Below, in pieces: positions 1 to 8,594 of a DNA stretch of 64,000 bases; the first letter of the stretch is position 1; every line of letters begins with the position of its first letter. Under the pieces are notes generated by a model that saw only the letters and a program-made list of their open reading frames with translations, was not told where the DNA came from and made no database searches. This stretch comes from Thermohalobaculum sp951813525. Its GTDB lineage: Bacteria > Pseudomonadota > Alphaproteobacteria > Rhodobacterales > Rhodobacteraceae. The stretch spans positions 1,364,001 through 1,428,000 of the forward strand of contig CATOTJ020000002.1 of assembly GCA_951813525.2 (NCBI GenBank), given 5' to 3'. The translations under genes were made by a program, and so were the position numbers.

Positions 1-2
1 CA

Positions 3-302
3 ACGATCGATCTGCACAAACAGTTGAACCCGCTCGATTTCGGATATTTCGTGTTTTACCCGTTTCCGGGCACACCATTGTTCCAGACCTGCCGACAACA
101 GGGATTGCTGCCGGACAACTGGCAGGAGATGCCCGCCAGGCACGATCAGTCGATCCTGGATCTGCCGGATTTAAGCCAGGAAGATATCTCGGCAGCCTTT
201 GCCCAGTGGACCGAGATCCGGGTCGAGACCGTTGCCCGTAACACCGCCAAGTTGGTGGCCGAGGCTGAAGCCAGCGCGATGGTACAGGCTTCGGCCTGTT
301 GA
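3..302 (+). CDS. C-terminal fragment of a radical SAM protein
   Basis: The reading frame is open from the left edge, so the start lies outside the window; only the last 99 residues are visible. The segment FYPFPGTPLF followed by CRQQGLLPDNW is the signature seen near the C-terminus of the catalytic barrel in many radical SAM enzymes, especially those with an N-terminal cobalamin-binding domain. The iron-sulfur CxxxCxxC motif is not in the window, so subfamily and substrate cannot be given. The gene is convergent with the deacetylase gene at 351-1256. Confidence 0.6.
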   Translation, partial: TIDLHKQLNPLDFGYFVFYPFPGTPLFQTCRQQGLLPDNWQEMPARHDQSILDLPDLSQEDISAAFAQWTEIRVETVARNTAKLVAEAEASAMVQASAC

Positions 303-350
303 CAGGGTGCGGCCAGGGCCGGTTTTGTGCGCCTTTCCGGCGGCTGCCGA

Positions 351-1256
351 TTATGCCGCTGAAAGGCGGGCGGCTTCTTCGAAAAGGAGTGCATGGCGCT
401 CGGCCAGGATGATGGGATCAGGCGCGTAACCGCCGCCCAGCACACCGACGATCGGCAGGTTACGGCTGCGGGCGGCTGTCAGAACCAACCGATCCCGCGC
501 CCGGATACCGTCATCGGTCAGCGATAATCGGCCAAGCCGGTCATTGCGATGCACGTCGACGCCTGCGTTGTAGAAGATGATCTGCGGCGTAAAGGCCGAA
601 AACGCCTGGGTCACGGCCTGATCGAGCGCGGCGAGATACTGGGCATCGCCCAGCCCATCGGCAAGGCCGATATCGATATTCGATGGCTGCTTTCTGACTG
701 GAAAGTTCTTTTCTGCGTGGATCGAGACGGTGAAGGCCGAATTGTCACCGGAAAAGATTTGGGCCGTGCCATCGCCCTGATGAACGTCTGCATCGATCAC
801 CATCGCGGTCGTGATCGCGCCCTGTGCCTGCAGGTTGCGGATCGCAACGGCGACATCATTGAAGACGCAATAGCCGGCGCCATGGCCGATTGCAGCATGG
901 TGCGCACCGCCCGCGCCGTTGCAGCAGATGCCATGTTCCAACGCCAGCCATCCCGCCAACAGCGTACCGGCGGCAGAGAGCCGGACCCTTTCAAGAAGGC
1001 GTGCGCTTTGATCCAACCCGATCCGGCGCATTTCGCCCGCCCCAAGTGACAGCGAAAACGCCCGGTCTGTGTAGCCGGCTGAATGGGCCATTGCGACCTG
1101 TGCCTGGCTGGCAAGCTTGGGTGCGAAATAGCCGCCCGGCGCAAGCAGGCCGCGGTCGAGAAGGATTTCTTTCAGGTAGCCATTCTTGCTCATCGGATAG
1201 GGATGAGTGGGCCGGAGCGATGGGACATAGCCAGGATGATGGACAATCGGCAGCAC
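351..1256 (-). CDS. Histone deacetylase-family (class IV-like) amide hydrolase
   Basis: Zinc-dependent deacetylase of the arginase/HDAC fold, 301 residues. Visible family motifs are the catalytic His pair in GGAHHA (119-120), GYCVFND (129-135), the metal-binding DADVHQGDG (155-163) with its Asp and His, a second Asp in YNAGVDVH (231-238), and the glycine-rich GGGY near the C-terminus. The short length and the VHHPGY N-terminus resemble HDAC11-type or bacterial acetoin-utilisation/acetylpolyamine hydrolase proteins. The start is a GTG with no clear ribosome site; a start at Met22 would remove part of the fold. Substrate is unknown: acetylated lysine, polyamine or another amide are all possible. 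Confidence 0.85.
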   Translation of the reverse strand: MLPIVHHPGYVPSLRPTHPYPMSKNGYLKEILLDRGLLAPGGYFAPKLASQAQVAMAHSAGYTDRAFSLSLGAGEMRRIGLDQSARLLERVRLSAAGTLLAGWLALEHGICCNGAGGAHHAAIGHGAGYCVFNDVAVAIRNLQAQGAITTAMVIDADVHQGDGTAQIFSGDNSAFTVSIHAEKNFPVRKQPSNIDIGLADGLGDAQYLAALDQAVTQAFSAFTPQIIFYNAGVDVHRNDRLGRLSLTDDGIRARDRLVLTAARSRNLPIVGVLGGGYAPDPIILAERHALLFEEAARLSAA

Positions 1257-1418
1257 ATCCGAACGGTAGGCAGCGCGGCGGCCCGGTCAAGGGGTGAGCG
1301 AGGGGTGCGCAAGGGGCGCACAAAAAATGCCATGGACTCCGGCGCCAATACCGGCCAAATCCCCGGGAGAGGAGCGTTGCGGTTTTGCCCGCGGTTCCAC
1401 GGTCTGCTAAGGTAAGGT

Positions 1419-3122
1419 GTGGAGACAGGGCAAAGGTCGTTGGCAAAGTCAGGCAGCAACAGCGGATTCTGGAAAACACGGGGCGGTTCGGGCGCCCTGG
1501 CTTTGGACTTTTCGCCGGAGGCAATTGCCCTTTACGAACGTGGCCGCGGCAATACCTGGAACGAGATCGGCCGGGCCCAAACCGATGCCGATGACTTTTC
1601 CGAACAGGTCGATGCGCTGCGGGTCGAGGCATTGGTCCGCGACAAGCGCCAGTCGCCCGTGACGTTGTGGCTGCCGTCAGATCAGATCATAGAGCGCCAT
1701 TATCAGTTGCAAGCGACGTCGGATGACGGCCGCCGGGCGGAAGCGGCGCGCAGGATCGCGTCAGAGACCAGCCATCTGGCGCCCGAGTTGTCGATTGCCG
1801 TGGCCGATGGTTCGCGCACCGAACCGGTCAAAGTACTGGCGGTTCTGCTGCAGACCATGATCGAGGCACGGTCCTATGCCGCGAACTGGGGGTTTAACCC
1901 AGGCCCGATTTCGACCCGGGTCTCGGCCGACGGGTTCAGCAGTGCGGGGCCGGTCTTTGATTTCCCACATTCCGCCGTTCAGCGCGCGGGTCGAACCGCG
2001 CGGCGGGCTGCGATTGCAGCCGTGGCCCTGGGCGCTGTCGGCGCCGCGGCGCTGGGCGGCTATCATCTGATCCAACCTTTGTTGCAGCAACCAGTCGAAG
2101 TCCGGTCTTCCGGGCCTGCGCCATCTTCCTTTGCGGTATTTCTGGACCCGCCGCGCGGGCCGCATGCGCCGCTGCGCGCGGTTGAAACGACCCCTGCGGG
2201 CAACCTGGCCATGCAAAGGCTGCGGTTGCGGTCCGAGAATTTCGAACCTGGCCTGGGAACGCTGACCTATGCCCGGATCGGTGAAACCGGCACGCCTGCG
2301 GTTTTGACGGCGCCAAATGGTGCTGTGCCGTTGCGGGTCGGCACGGCGCCTGCCATCCCTGAGATCGGAGAGCTTGCGGCTTTGGGGGCCGCGCCGACAG
2401 AGCCCGCAACAGCAGCGATTGCGGCATTCAGCCCAGAGGCCGGTGAGGAGGCCGAAGATCTGACGCCGACCGAGTTTGCGCCCGAGACCATGGCGTTGGC
2501 GCCAATCCCGCGCCCAGCGACGCCGGAGGCGACGGAACCCGACGCGGAAACAGCCTCGACCGATGCCCATTCCGATCCGGCGATCCCGCTCGAACGACCG
2601 GCAGATATTGCCGCGGACGCCGAGACCGAGACCGATACCTCGCTGACCGAAACGCCGCCCGCAGAAGACAAAACGGCAACCGAAATCGGTGCCGAGATTG
2701 CTGCGACCGATCCCGCGGGCACCGCGGATGAAACCGACGCGGCGGCAGAGGAAACCGCTGTCGAGAAGCCGTCGGTTTTTGCGGCCATCGAAGCGCCAGC
2801 ACCGTCCAAACGCCCAAGAGCCCTGGAATTTGCCGCTAAACGTCTGCCCAGGCGGTCGGCAACGCCGTTGTCGGTCTATTTGCCGAGTTCGGTGAAAGAC
2901 GCTGCAAAGCGCACGGGGCTGATCCTGGATAAGACCAACCTGATCGGGATTATCGATGCGAAATCAGGGCGTCAGGCGCTGTTGAGGCTGTCAGATGGCG
3001 ATTTCCGCAAGGTATCCCGCGGCGATAAGATCGATGGCTGGCGGGTGAGTGCCATTGGCCGCGAAGCGGTTCGCCTGAGCCGTCAGGGGCAACACCGCAC
3101 GTTGCTGTTGGTTTCACCCTAA
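1419..3122 (+). CDS. Single-pass membrane protein with PilP/GspC-like C-terminal domain
   Basis: 567 residues starting at GTG. The N-terminal ~185 residues look soluble. One hydrophobic helix follows at about 194-213, preceded by basic residues (RTARRAA). Residues ~220-470 are low complexity and rich in Pro, Ala, Glu and Thr, as in a periplasm-spanning linker. The last ~80 residues (VYLPSSVKDAAK onward, with GDFRKVSRGDKIDGW) resemble the small beta domain of PilP and GspC, which act in secretin-associated pilus and type II secretion machinery. No other pilus gene is nearby, so the role is unassigned. The architecture is seen directly; the PilP/GspC likeness is by eye. Confidence 0.55.
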   Translation: METGQRSLAKSGSNSGFWKTRGGSGALALDFSPEAIALYERGRGNTWNEIGRAQTDADDFSEQVDALRVEALVRDKRQSPVTLWLPSDQIIERHYQLQATSDDGRRAEAARRIASETSHLAPELSIAVADGSRTEPVKVLAVLLQTMIEARSYAANWGFNPGPISTRVSADGFSSAGPVFDFPHSAVQRAGRTARRAAIAAVALGAVGAAALGGYHLIQPLLQQPVEVRSSGPAPSSFAVFLDPPRGPHAPLRAVETTPAGNLAMQRLRLRSENFEPGLGTLTYARIGETGTPAVLTAPNGAVPLRVGTAPAIPEIGELAALGAAPTEPATAAIAAFSPEAGEEAEDLTPTEFAPETMALAPIPRPATPEATEPDAETASTDAHSDPAIPLERPADIAADAETETDTSLTETPPAEDKTATEIGAEIAATDPAGTADETDAAAEETAVEKPSVFAAIEAPAPSKRPRALEFAAKRLPRRSATPLSVYLPSSVKDAAKRTGLILDKTNLIGIIDAKSGRQALLRLSDGDFRKVSRGDKIDGWRVSAIGREAVRLSRQGQHRTLLLVSP

Positions 3123-3149
3123 CGATACGGCAAGCTGCAGGTTGCGACC

Positions 3150-4793
3150 CTAGTCTGCCTCGGCAGGAAGGTGTTCAACGTTTGCGCGCCATTTTTCCCA
3201 GGCTTCCGGTGTGTCGAGATCGGTGAGGGCGCGATCGCCCTCGACCACGACATCGACAACGAAGTCGGGATGTTCGGCGACGACCGTGCGTGCGCCGGTG
3301 TCGCCGTCAAGGGCGCGCAGGGCCTCGAAAAAACGCCGCCCGAACAAAACGGGATGGCCCGGCGTTCCGTCCGGGGCAACAGCGCGGACAATCGCCCGGT
3401 TCTCGCCCGGGTCGAAACCGGCGATCAGGCGGTCGATATCGACGGCGCGCATCTCTGGCATATCAGCCATGACGATCAGGGCCGCATCGGCGCGGGGCGC
3501 GATCGCCGCCAGGCCAGCGGCGATTGACGTCGCCATGCCGTCGGCCGCCCGGGCATTGTGGGTGATCGTTGCAGCGGTCCCGGCCAATGCGGCCTCGCGC
3601 GCCTGATCTTCGGGGCGCAGGACGCAGCAAAGCTCGTCTATCCCGGCGGCCAGGACCTGCTCGGCGACGCGCCGGATCAGTGGCTGACCGTCGATCGGTT
3701 GCAGCAGTTTGTCGGTTCCGCGCATTCGGGTCGATCCGCCCGCCGCCAATAGAATTGCTGCGATAACCGGACGGCGCGGCGCCTCGGCTCCGCCGCCGCG
3801 CGGTTCGGGACGCGAGGGGATTTCTTTCAGCAAACCGCCGACACCCATCCCGGCGATATCGGCGCCGGAGACATCGATCCCGGCGGCAAGCCGTTCCAGA
3901 ACCCAATCAGCACCGTTCAACTTGGGGGATCGGGCACAGCCCGGCAGACCGACAACCGGCCGTCCTGCGCGGCGCCCCAGGAACAGCAGATTGCCCGGAT
4001 CAACGGGCATTCCGAAACGGATGAGTTCCCCGCCCGCCTCGATCAAGGCCAGCGGGCCGACATCGCCCCTGTCCGAAGTCGCCGAACCGGTCAGGATCAG
4101 CGTGATATCGGCCTCAGAGGTCGCCAGTGCAGCGGCCAGCGCGGCGGTTTCGTGCGCAACGACAAATTCAGTGACATCGGTAATTCCCAGCGCCGCCAAA
4201 CGGGCGCGCACGGCATCGCCGCCCTTGCGCACAAGCGCCGGTTTCATTCCCGGCGTTTGGCTCAGGATCAGCGTGACTGTCCGGGCGACGACCGGATGGA
4301 CGCGCAGGACATCGTGAGTGTTCAAAATCTGTTCGGCAGCGCGAACGGCCGTTGCAGGTGCACCATAGGGGATCACCTTGACGGTCGCGATCATCTGGCG
4401 CGGTGCAACGCGGGCATGATCGTCGAGCGTTGCCAACGTCAGCGCCTCGTCCAGATCGTTGAGTTGCCGAACGGTCGCAGCATTGACCCGCAGCACGCCG
4501 CCCGTTTCGGCATAAAGATTGGCGCGGCCCGTGAAGGGGGCCGCGACGCGCAGTCCGCGGGCGGCTGCGTCCGGGGCCAGCGCCGCCGCAATGCGCCCCG
4601 CAGCTTCATCTTCCAGAAGATCGTCATCATCCGGTCTGGCGACGATCACGGTGGCAATGCCCGCCGCGTCGAGCCGTGCGATATCCGCGGGCGTCAGAAC
4701 GCGCCCTTTTTTCAAACGGCCATCGGGCAGCCCAAGAGAATGGGCCAGGATCGCACCTGCGGCCTGCGGCGACGGAACCGGGCCGAAATTCAC
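3150..4793 (-). CDS. Molybdopterin-binding / MocA-like nucleotidyltransferase fusion
   Basis: 547-residue two-domain protein. Residues ~1-330 match the molybdopterin-binding (MoeA/MogA-like) fold, with TLILTGSATSDRGDV as the cofactor-binding loop. Residues ~345-547 are a MobA/MocA-type nucleotidyltransferase with LAAGGSTRM at its N-terminus and MADMPEM as the metal-binding segment. MocA enzymes attach CMP to molybdopterin for xanthine-dehydrogenase-family enzymes, which fits the neighbours. The start codon overlaps the stop of the upstream xdhC-like gene in an ATGA, implying translational coupling. The molybdoenzyme served by this cluster is not in the window. Confidence 0.8.
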   Translation of the reverse strand: MNFGPVPSPQAAGAILAHSLGLPDGRLKKGRVLTPADIARLDAAGIATVIVARPDDDDLLEDEAAGRIAAALAPDAAARGLRVAAPFTGRANLYAETGGVLRVNAATVRQLNDLDEALTLATLDDHARVAPRQMIATVKVIPYGAPATAVRAAEQILNTHDVLRVHPVVARTVTLILSQTPGMKPALVRKGGDAVRARLAALGITDVTEFVVAHETAALAAALATSEADITLILTGSATSDRGDVGPLALIEAGGELIRFGMPVDPGNLLFLGRRAGRPVVGLPGCARSPKLNGADWVLERLAAGIDVSGADIAGMGVGGLLKEIPSRPEPRGGGAEAPRRPVIAAILLAAGGSTRMRGTDKLLQPIDGQPLIRRVAEQVLAAGIDELCCVLRPEDQAREAALAGTAATITHNARAADGMATSIAAGLAAIAPRADAALIVMADMPEMRAVDIDRLIAGFDPGENRAIVRAVAPDGTPGHPVLFGRRFFEALRALDGDTGARTVVAEHPDFVVDVVVEGDRALTDLDTPEAWEKWRANVEHLPAEAD

Positions 4794-5821
4794 GCGGCGG
4801 CGCCGCGATGTATTTGGCCTGATGCCATGCCGCCGGGGCGGGAGGCAGGGCGGCGCAGCCGCTCGGTCAATTCAGCCATCACGGCAATCGCGATCTCGGC
4901 AGGCGATTTCGCACCGATATCAAGGCCGATCGGCGCGTCGATGCGGGCGATCTCTTCCTGGGCAAATCCGGCTTCGCGCAAACGTTCAATCCGTTTGGCG
5001 TGGGTGCGGGTCGATCCCAAAGCGCCGATGTAAAACGCACCGGACCGCAGCGCCGCCTGAAGCGCAGGGTCATCCAGTTTTGGATCATGGGTCAACGTGA
5101 CCAGTGCGGTGCGGTGATCAAGACCGTGGGCAACCAGAGCCGCATCGGGCCAGTCGTGGATCAGGGGCGTGCCGGGAAAACGGGCCGGGGAGGCAAAGGC
5201 TTCGCGTGGGTCGATCAGGACCGTGTCATATCCGGAAAGGGCGGCCATCTGTACCAATGGCTGGGCGACATGAACGCCGCCGACAATGGCAAGGCGCAGC
5301 GGCGGGTTGCTGATCCATGTAAACCGGGCGTCGTCATCCAGAAAACCGGACCTGTCCGCGTCGAAGGCCGCCGTGCGGTCCTGATACCCGATCACAGTGC
5401 GGGACCAGTCGCTGGTATCGGTGACCAGACCCAATGCGCGGCGTTCGGCGCGAGCCCGGCAGATGTCCTGCAACATCTCGACCGGCAGACCTGCGCCGAC
5501 ACCGACCGGTTCGACCAAGATGCGGATTGTGCCACCGCAGGCCAAGCCGACGGCGAAGGCGTCATCGTCTGAAACGCCGAACTCAAGGATGCGGCAGGTG
5601 CCGTCCTCGACGGCTTCAAGGCTTTCGGCAACTACGGCACCTTCGACACAGCCGCCGGAAACCGATCCCAAAATTTCGCCATCGCCCGAAACAGCGAGCT
5701 GAGCGCCAACCGGACGCGGGGCCGAGCCCCATGTCTGAACGACGGTTGCCAGGGCCGCCTTGGCGCCCTGTCGATACCAGTCCAGTGCGATTTCAGGGAT
5801 TCTGTCGTGATCGGTCAGCAT
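4790..5821 (-). CDS. XdhC/CoxF-family molybdenum cofactor maturation protein
   Basis: 343 residues. It has an N-terminal XdhC/CoxI domain with the characteristic SVSGGCVEGAV (about 53-63) and VGLACGGTIRI. The C-terminal Rossmann-like XdhC domain begins near LAIVGGVHVAQPL and continues through LIDPREAF and ALGSTRT. Family members bind the molybdenum cofactor and insert it, or help sulfurate it, in xanthine dehydrogenase or CO dehydrogenase-type enzymes. The gene is first of a two-gene unit with the MocA fusion. The coxD- and coxE-like genes lie immediately beyond the IS630 copy on the same strand, so all four probably belonged to one cluster. Confidence 0.85.
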   Translation of the reverse strand: MLTDHDRIPEIALDWYRQGAKAALATVVQTWGSAPRPVGAQLAVSGDGEILGSVSGGCVEGAVVAESLEAVEDGTCRILEFGVSDDDAFAVGLACGGTIRILVEPVGVGAGLPVEMLQDICRARAERRALGLVTDTSDWSRTVIGYQDRTAAFDADRSGFLDDDARFTWISNPPLRLAIVGGVHVAQPLVQMAALSGYDTVLIDPREAFASPARFPGTPLIHDWPDAALVAHGLDHRTALVTLTHDPKLDDPALQAALRSGAFYIGALGSTRTHAKRIERLREAGFAQEEIARIDAPIGLDIGAKSPAEIAIAVMAELTERLRRPASRPGGMASGQIHRGAAA

Positions 5822-5888
5822 GAAAGGCCCCGTTGCGGCTGCACTCTATAAATAGCGCAGGAAGCCGGGGCGTTAAAGGTGCGCAGAA

Positions 5889-5914
5889 CCGGCGGCCCTG
5901 GGCAGAGCCGCCGG
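5889..5914. other. Strong GC hairpin upstream of the xdhC-like gene
   Basis: An 8-bp perfect stem (CCGGCGGC and GCCGCCGG) with a 10-nt loop. There is no adjacent T-run on either strand, so it is not a canonical intrinsic terminator. It lies between the xdhC-like gene and the possible short ORF at 5932-6006, and could be a leader structure. Confidence 0.4.
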
Positions 5915-5931
5915 ATTACGCAAATTGTTAC

Positions 5932-6006
5932 TCAAACATCGCCTGACAAGAAAAAAATACCGAACGTAAGAACAACCAAACCGGAAAGCATTTCAACCAA
6001 GTCCAT
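5932..6006 (-). CDS. Possible 24-residue hydrophobic peptide
   Basis: A short ATG-initiated frame encodes a 24-residue peptide with an acidic start (MDLVEM) and a hydrophobic core (LSGLVVLTFGIFFLSG), consistent with one membrane helix. A purine-rich stretch, GGTGGG, precedes the ATG at ribosome-site distance. It lies 30 bp inside the flank of the IS630 element, upstream of the xdhC-like gene on the same strand. No homologue is recognised. It could be a genuine membrane microprotein or chance. Confidence 0.25.
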   Translation of the reverse strand: MDLVEMLSGLVVLTFGIFFLSGDV

Positions 6007-6036
6007 TGCCCAACCCACCTAATTAATTACCTGATA

Positions 6037-7195
6037 CTAACGTGCATTGATCAGAACTCATGGGCCCATTTACGGCTACCGATTGATGAGATGCGCCAGG
6101 GCTGTTCGATGAGCTTGTTCCAACTGTCACAGCAGTGCGCGACGATGTCGTCGTAGTTTTTGAAGACCCGGTTTGAGAGCCAGTTGTCGCGTATGAATTG
6201 CCAGATGTTTTCGACTGGATTCAGTTCTGGCGACCGGGCCGGGATTGGAACGAGTGTGATGTTTTCCGGCACATCGAGCTTCGGTGTCGTGTGCCATCCG
6301 GCCTGATCGAGCAGCAGGATGGCGTGTGCGCCTGGGGCGACTTCGGCGCTGATCAGCTTCAAGTGCTCCACCATGGCATAGGTGTCGCAGAACGGCATGA
6401 CGAGGCCGGCACCCTTGCCTTCCGCCGGGCAGATTGCGCCGAAGATATACGCCCATTTCGTCCGCTGATCGTGTGGCGCACGGGGACGCGTTCCTCGCCG
6501 CGCCCAACGTCGTGTGATCTTGTTCTTCTGGCCGACCCTGGCTTCATCTTGAAACCAGACCTCTACGGGCGGCCAGCCTCGCTTGATGCGGATGGCTGTG
6601 ACGACGTCGCCGAAGTTTTTTTGAACATCTCGATCGCCTCCTCATCCTGCGCGTAGTGCTGCGGGCGCGCTGTGAGTTTGCGATATCCCAAGGCGTGCAA
6701 CTCGCGGCCAACGGTATGACGGCTGACCGAAACGCCGAACTCTTCGTATAGCCAGAACGCAAGGTCGACGAGGCGCCAGCGCACAACCCCATCGAGATAG
6801 GGACGCGGGCCTGACTCGACCGCCGCCGCGAGCGCGGTGCGCTGCTCAGCCGTCAGGAGCGGTGCCTTGCCCGGTGCCTTCCGCGTCGTCAGCGCATCCG
6901 GGCCGCCGTCGTTGAACCGCAACACCCAATCCCGGATCACCTGAAGGCCAACCCCGCCCGTGCGCGCCGCATCGCTCCGCGAGCCTCCGTCAAGGACAAC
7001 TGCCAGAGCGAGAAGCCGCCGCGTCTGATCCGCTTCATCGCTCTTCCGCGCCAGACGTCGAAGATCCGTTCCTGTATAATCCAATCTGATCTGAACAGCA
7101 GACCCCATGGCAAAAACTCCTCTGTTTTCCATGGTGAATCAGATCAAGATCGGGCCGGAAATCCCCTTCCGTGAGTCCGAGTCATTGCGCCGCAG
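6037..7195 (-). mobile_element. IS630-family insertion sequence, left copy
   Basis: A 1159-bp element flanked by TA on both sides (6035-6036 and 7196-7197), as expected for IS630/Tc1 insertion. Its terminal inverted repeats are imperfect: CTGCGGCGCAATGA at the transposase-start end and CTAACGTGCATTGA at the other. It has the same length, ends and encoded ORFs as the element at 26099-27257, in opposite orientation. It sits between the coxE-like and xdhC-like genes. The matching ORFs point to recent transposition. Confidence 0.95.
6051..7108 (-). CDS. IS630-family transposase, two frames joined by -1 slippage
   Basis: The first frame encodes a helix-turn-helix DNA-binding region (ALAVVLDGGSRSDAA, then VIRDWVLRFNDGG). 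The second carries the DDE catalytic domain: Asp in WFQDEARVG, Asp in LLLDQAGWH, Glu in SPELNPVENIW. The frames join at a run of seven T on the + strand (6617-6623; A on the coding strand), where a -1 shift restores FKKNFGDVV. The start used is the ATG at 7108, which has AGAGGAG upstream; a second ATG lies 24 bp earlier. Programmed frameshifting is known in this family, so the gene may be functional and not broken. Confidence 0.9.
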
Positions 7196-7340
7196 TATGA
7201 CACCCAGATGATGCGCGATTCGCCGGAATCGCGATGTAACAACTGTTACACTTTGTCTAAATTTGTAATTTGGGTGGGATCGGTGGGGCGTTGGCTTCAG
7301 TTACGCGGGGCGTCGGGTTCACTTACGCGGGGCGGCGGCT

Positions 7341-8594
7341 TCAGCCAACTTGCATCCCGGCGAGCAGTCGCGGCTTTTCGCCCGCAGCTTCGGCGCGGGC
7401 AATCGTGGTGGCCAGCGCCTCGAGGCTTTCGATGTTGTGCGCGGACACGAATGTGTCGACCGACGGCAAGAGGGCCCGGATGCCCTGTGCACGGGCTTCG
7501 AACCCATCCCAGCGCAGGAGCGGGTTCAACCAGATCAGGCGTTTCGAGGAAAGTTGAAGGCGCTCTGCCTCGCGCGCCAGACGATCCGGGTCGTCGCGGT
7601 CCAGGCCGTCAGTGATCAGAAGGACGACAGCGCCCTGCCCCAGAACACGGCGTGACCATGTTTTGTTGAAATCTTCCAGACAGGCGCCGATGCGCGTGCC
7701 GCCTTCCCAGTCCTGGGCCTCGTGACCGGCGTTGGCCAAGGCTTCGTCGACATCGCGATGGCGCAGATGCCGGGTGATATTGGTCAGGCGGGTGCCGAAG
7801 GTGAAAACGTGGACCTTGGACCATCCCGCCCCGTTGGTGTTGGCTGCTGCGTGCAGAAAATGCAGGAGCATCCGGGAATAAGACGCCATCGAGCCGGAAA
7901 TGTCGCAAAGCGCGACCAGCGCTGGCCAGCGGATGCGCCGTTCACGCCGTGCCAAAACCGGAACCCCGCCATTTCGCATCGCGGCGCGCATGGTCCGGCG
8001 CCAATCGGGCAGACGGCCCAATGTGCTGGGTTGCGTGCGGCGCGACGTGATCGGGCGGACCGGCAGCGAAAGCTTCGCGATGGCGCGCTTTGCCTCGGCC
8101 GTCTCGGCCGCTGACATCTGCTCGAAGTCGCGGGCCTTCAGAATTTCCTGATCGGAAAACGTCAGGTTTGCATCGATCTCGATCTGGTCAGGGTCCTGGC
8201 GTTCGGCCTGCGGACCTTGGCCGCTTTCGGTCATGCCCTCGGCCGCCCGGGCTTCGCCGGCCTTTTTCTCACGTTCATGCGGCGGCGTGCGGATATCGGG
8301 CAGCAGCAGGCCCATCATGCGTTCCATGATCTGCGGATCGCGCCAGAACATGTGAAAGCACTGGTCGAACACCGCGCGATGTTCGGGGCGCGACGTAAAG
8401 CAAGCCGCCAGCGTGTAGTAGAGGTCTTCGCGTTCCTCGAACCCCGCGACGGCGACGGCCCGCACCGCCTCCAGCGCGCGTCCGGTGCCGACGGGCAGGC
8501 CCGCCGCCCGCAGCGCCCGGGCAAACCGCAGAACATTCTGCGCCAGGCGGCCAGTATTCGGGACGTCTGCGTCTGCTGGCAGATCCAGGCTCAC
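7341..8594 (-). CDS. coxE: CoxE-like von Willebrand factor A protein
   Basis: 417 residues. The GTG start overlaps the TGA of the upstream MoxR-ATPase gene (GTGA), indicating coupled translation; a longer frame exists but would run deep into that gene. The C-terminal half is a vWA domain with an intact metal-ion-dependent adhesion site: CDISGS near residue 229, the Thr in EGGTRIG, and the Asp in LITDGLD. CoxE works with the AAA+ CoxD in maturing the active site of CO-dehydrogenase-type molybdoenzymes. The gene symbol is by family and context; no structural cox genes are in the window. Confidence 0.75.
   Translation of the reverse strand: MSLDLPADADVPNTGRLAQNVLRFARALRAAGLPVGTGRALEAVRAVAVAGFEEREDLYYTLAACFTSRPEHRAVFDQCFHMFWRDPQIMERMMGLLLPDIRTPPHEREKKAGEARAAEGMTESGQGPQAERQDPDQIEIDANLTFSDQEILKARDFEQMSAAETAEAKRAIAKLSLPVRPITSRRTQPSTLGRLPDWRRTMRAAMRNGGVPVLARRERRIRWPALVALCDISGSMASYSRMLLHFLHAAANTNGAGWSKVHVFTFGTRLTNITRHLRHRDVDEALANAGHEAQDWEGGTRIGACLEDFNKTWSRRVLGQGAVVLLITDGLDRDDPDRLAREAERLQLSSKRLIWLNPLLRWDGFEARAQGIRALLPSVDTFVSAHNIESLEALATTIARAEAAGEKPRLLAGMQVG

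Noticed and set aside
7291..7338. Short imperfect direct repeat (TTACGCGGGGCG, twice) between the left IS and coxE
   Set aside because: Only two short units, with no link to the IS ends; probably a local duplication without function.
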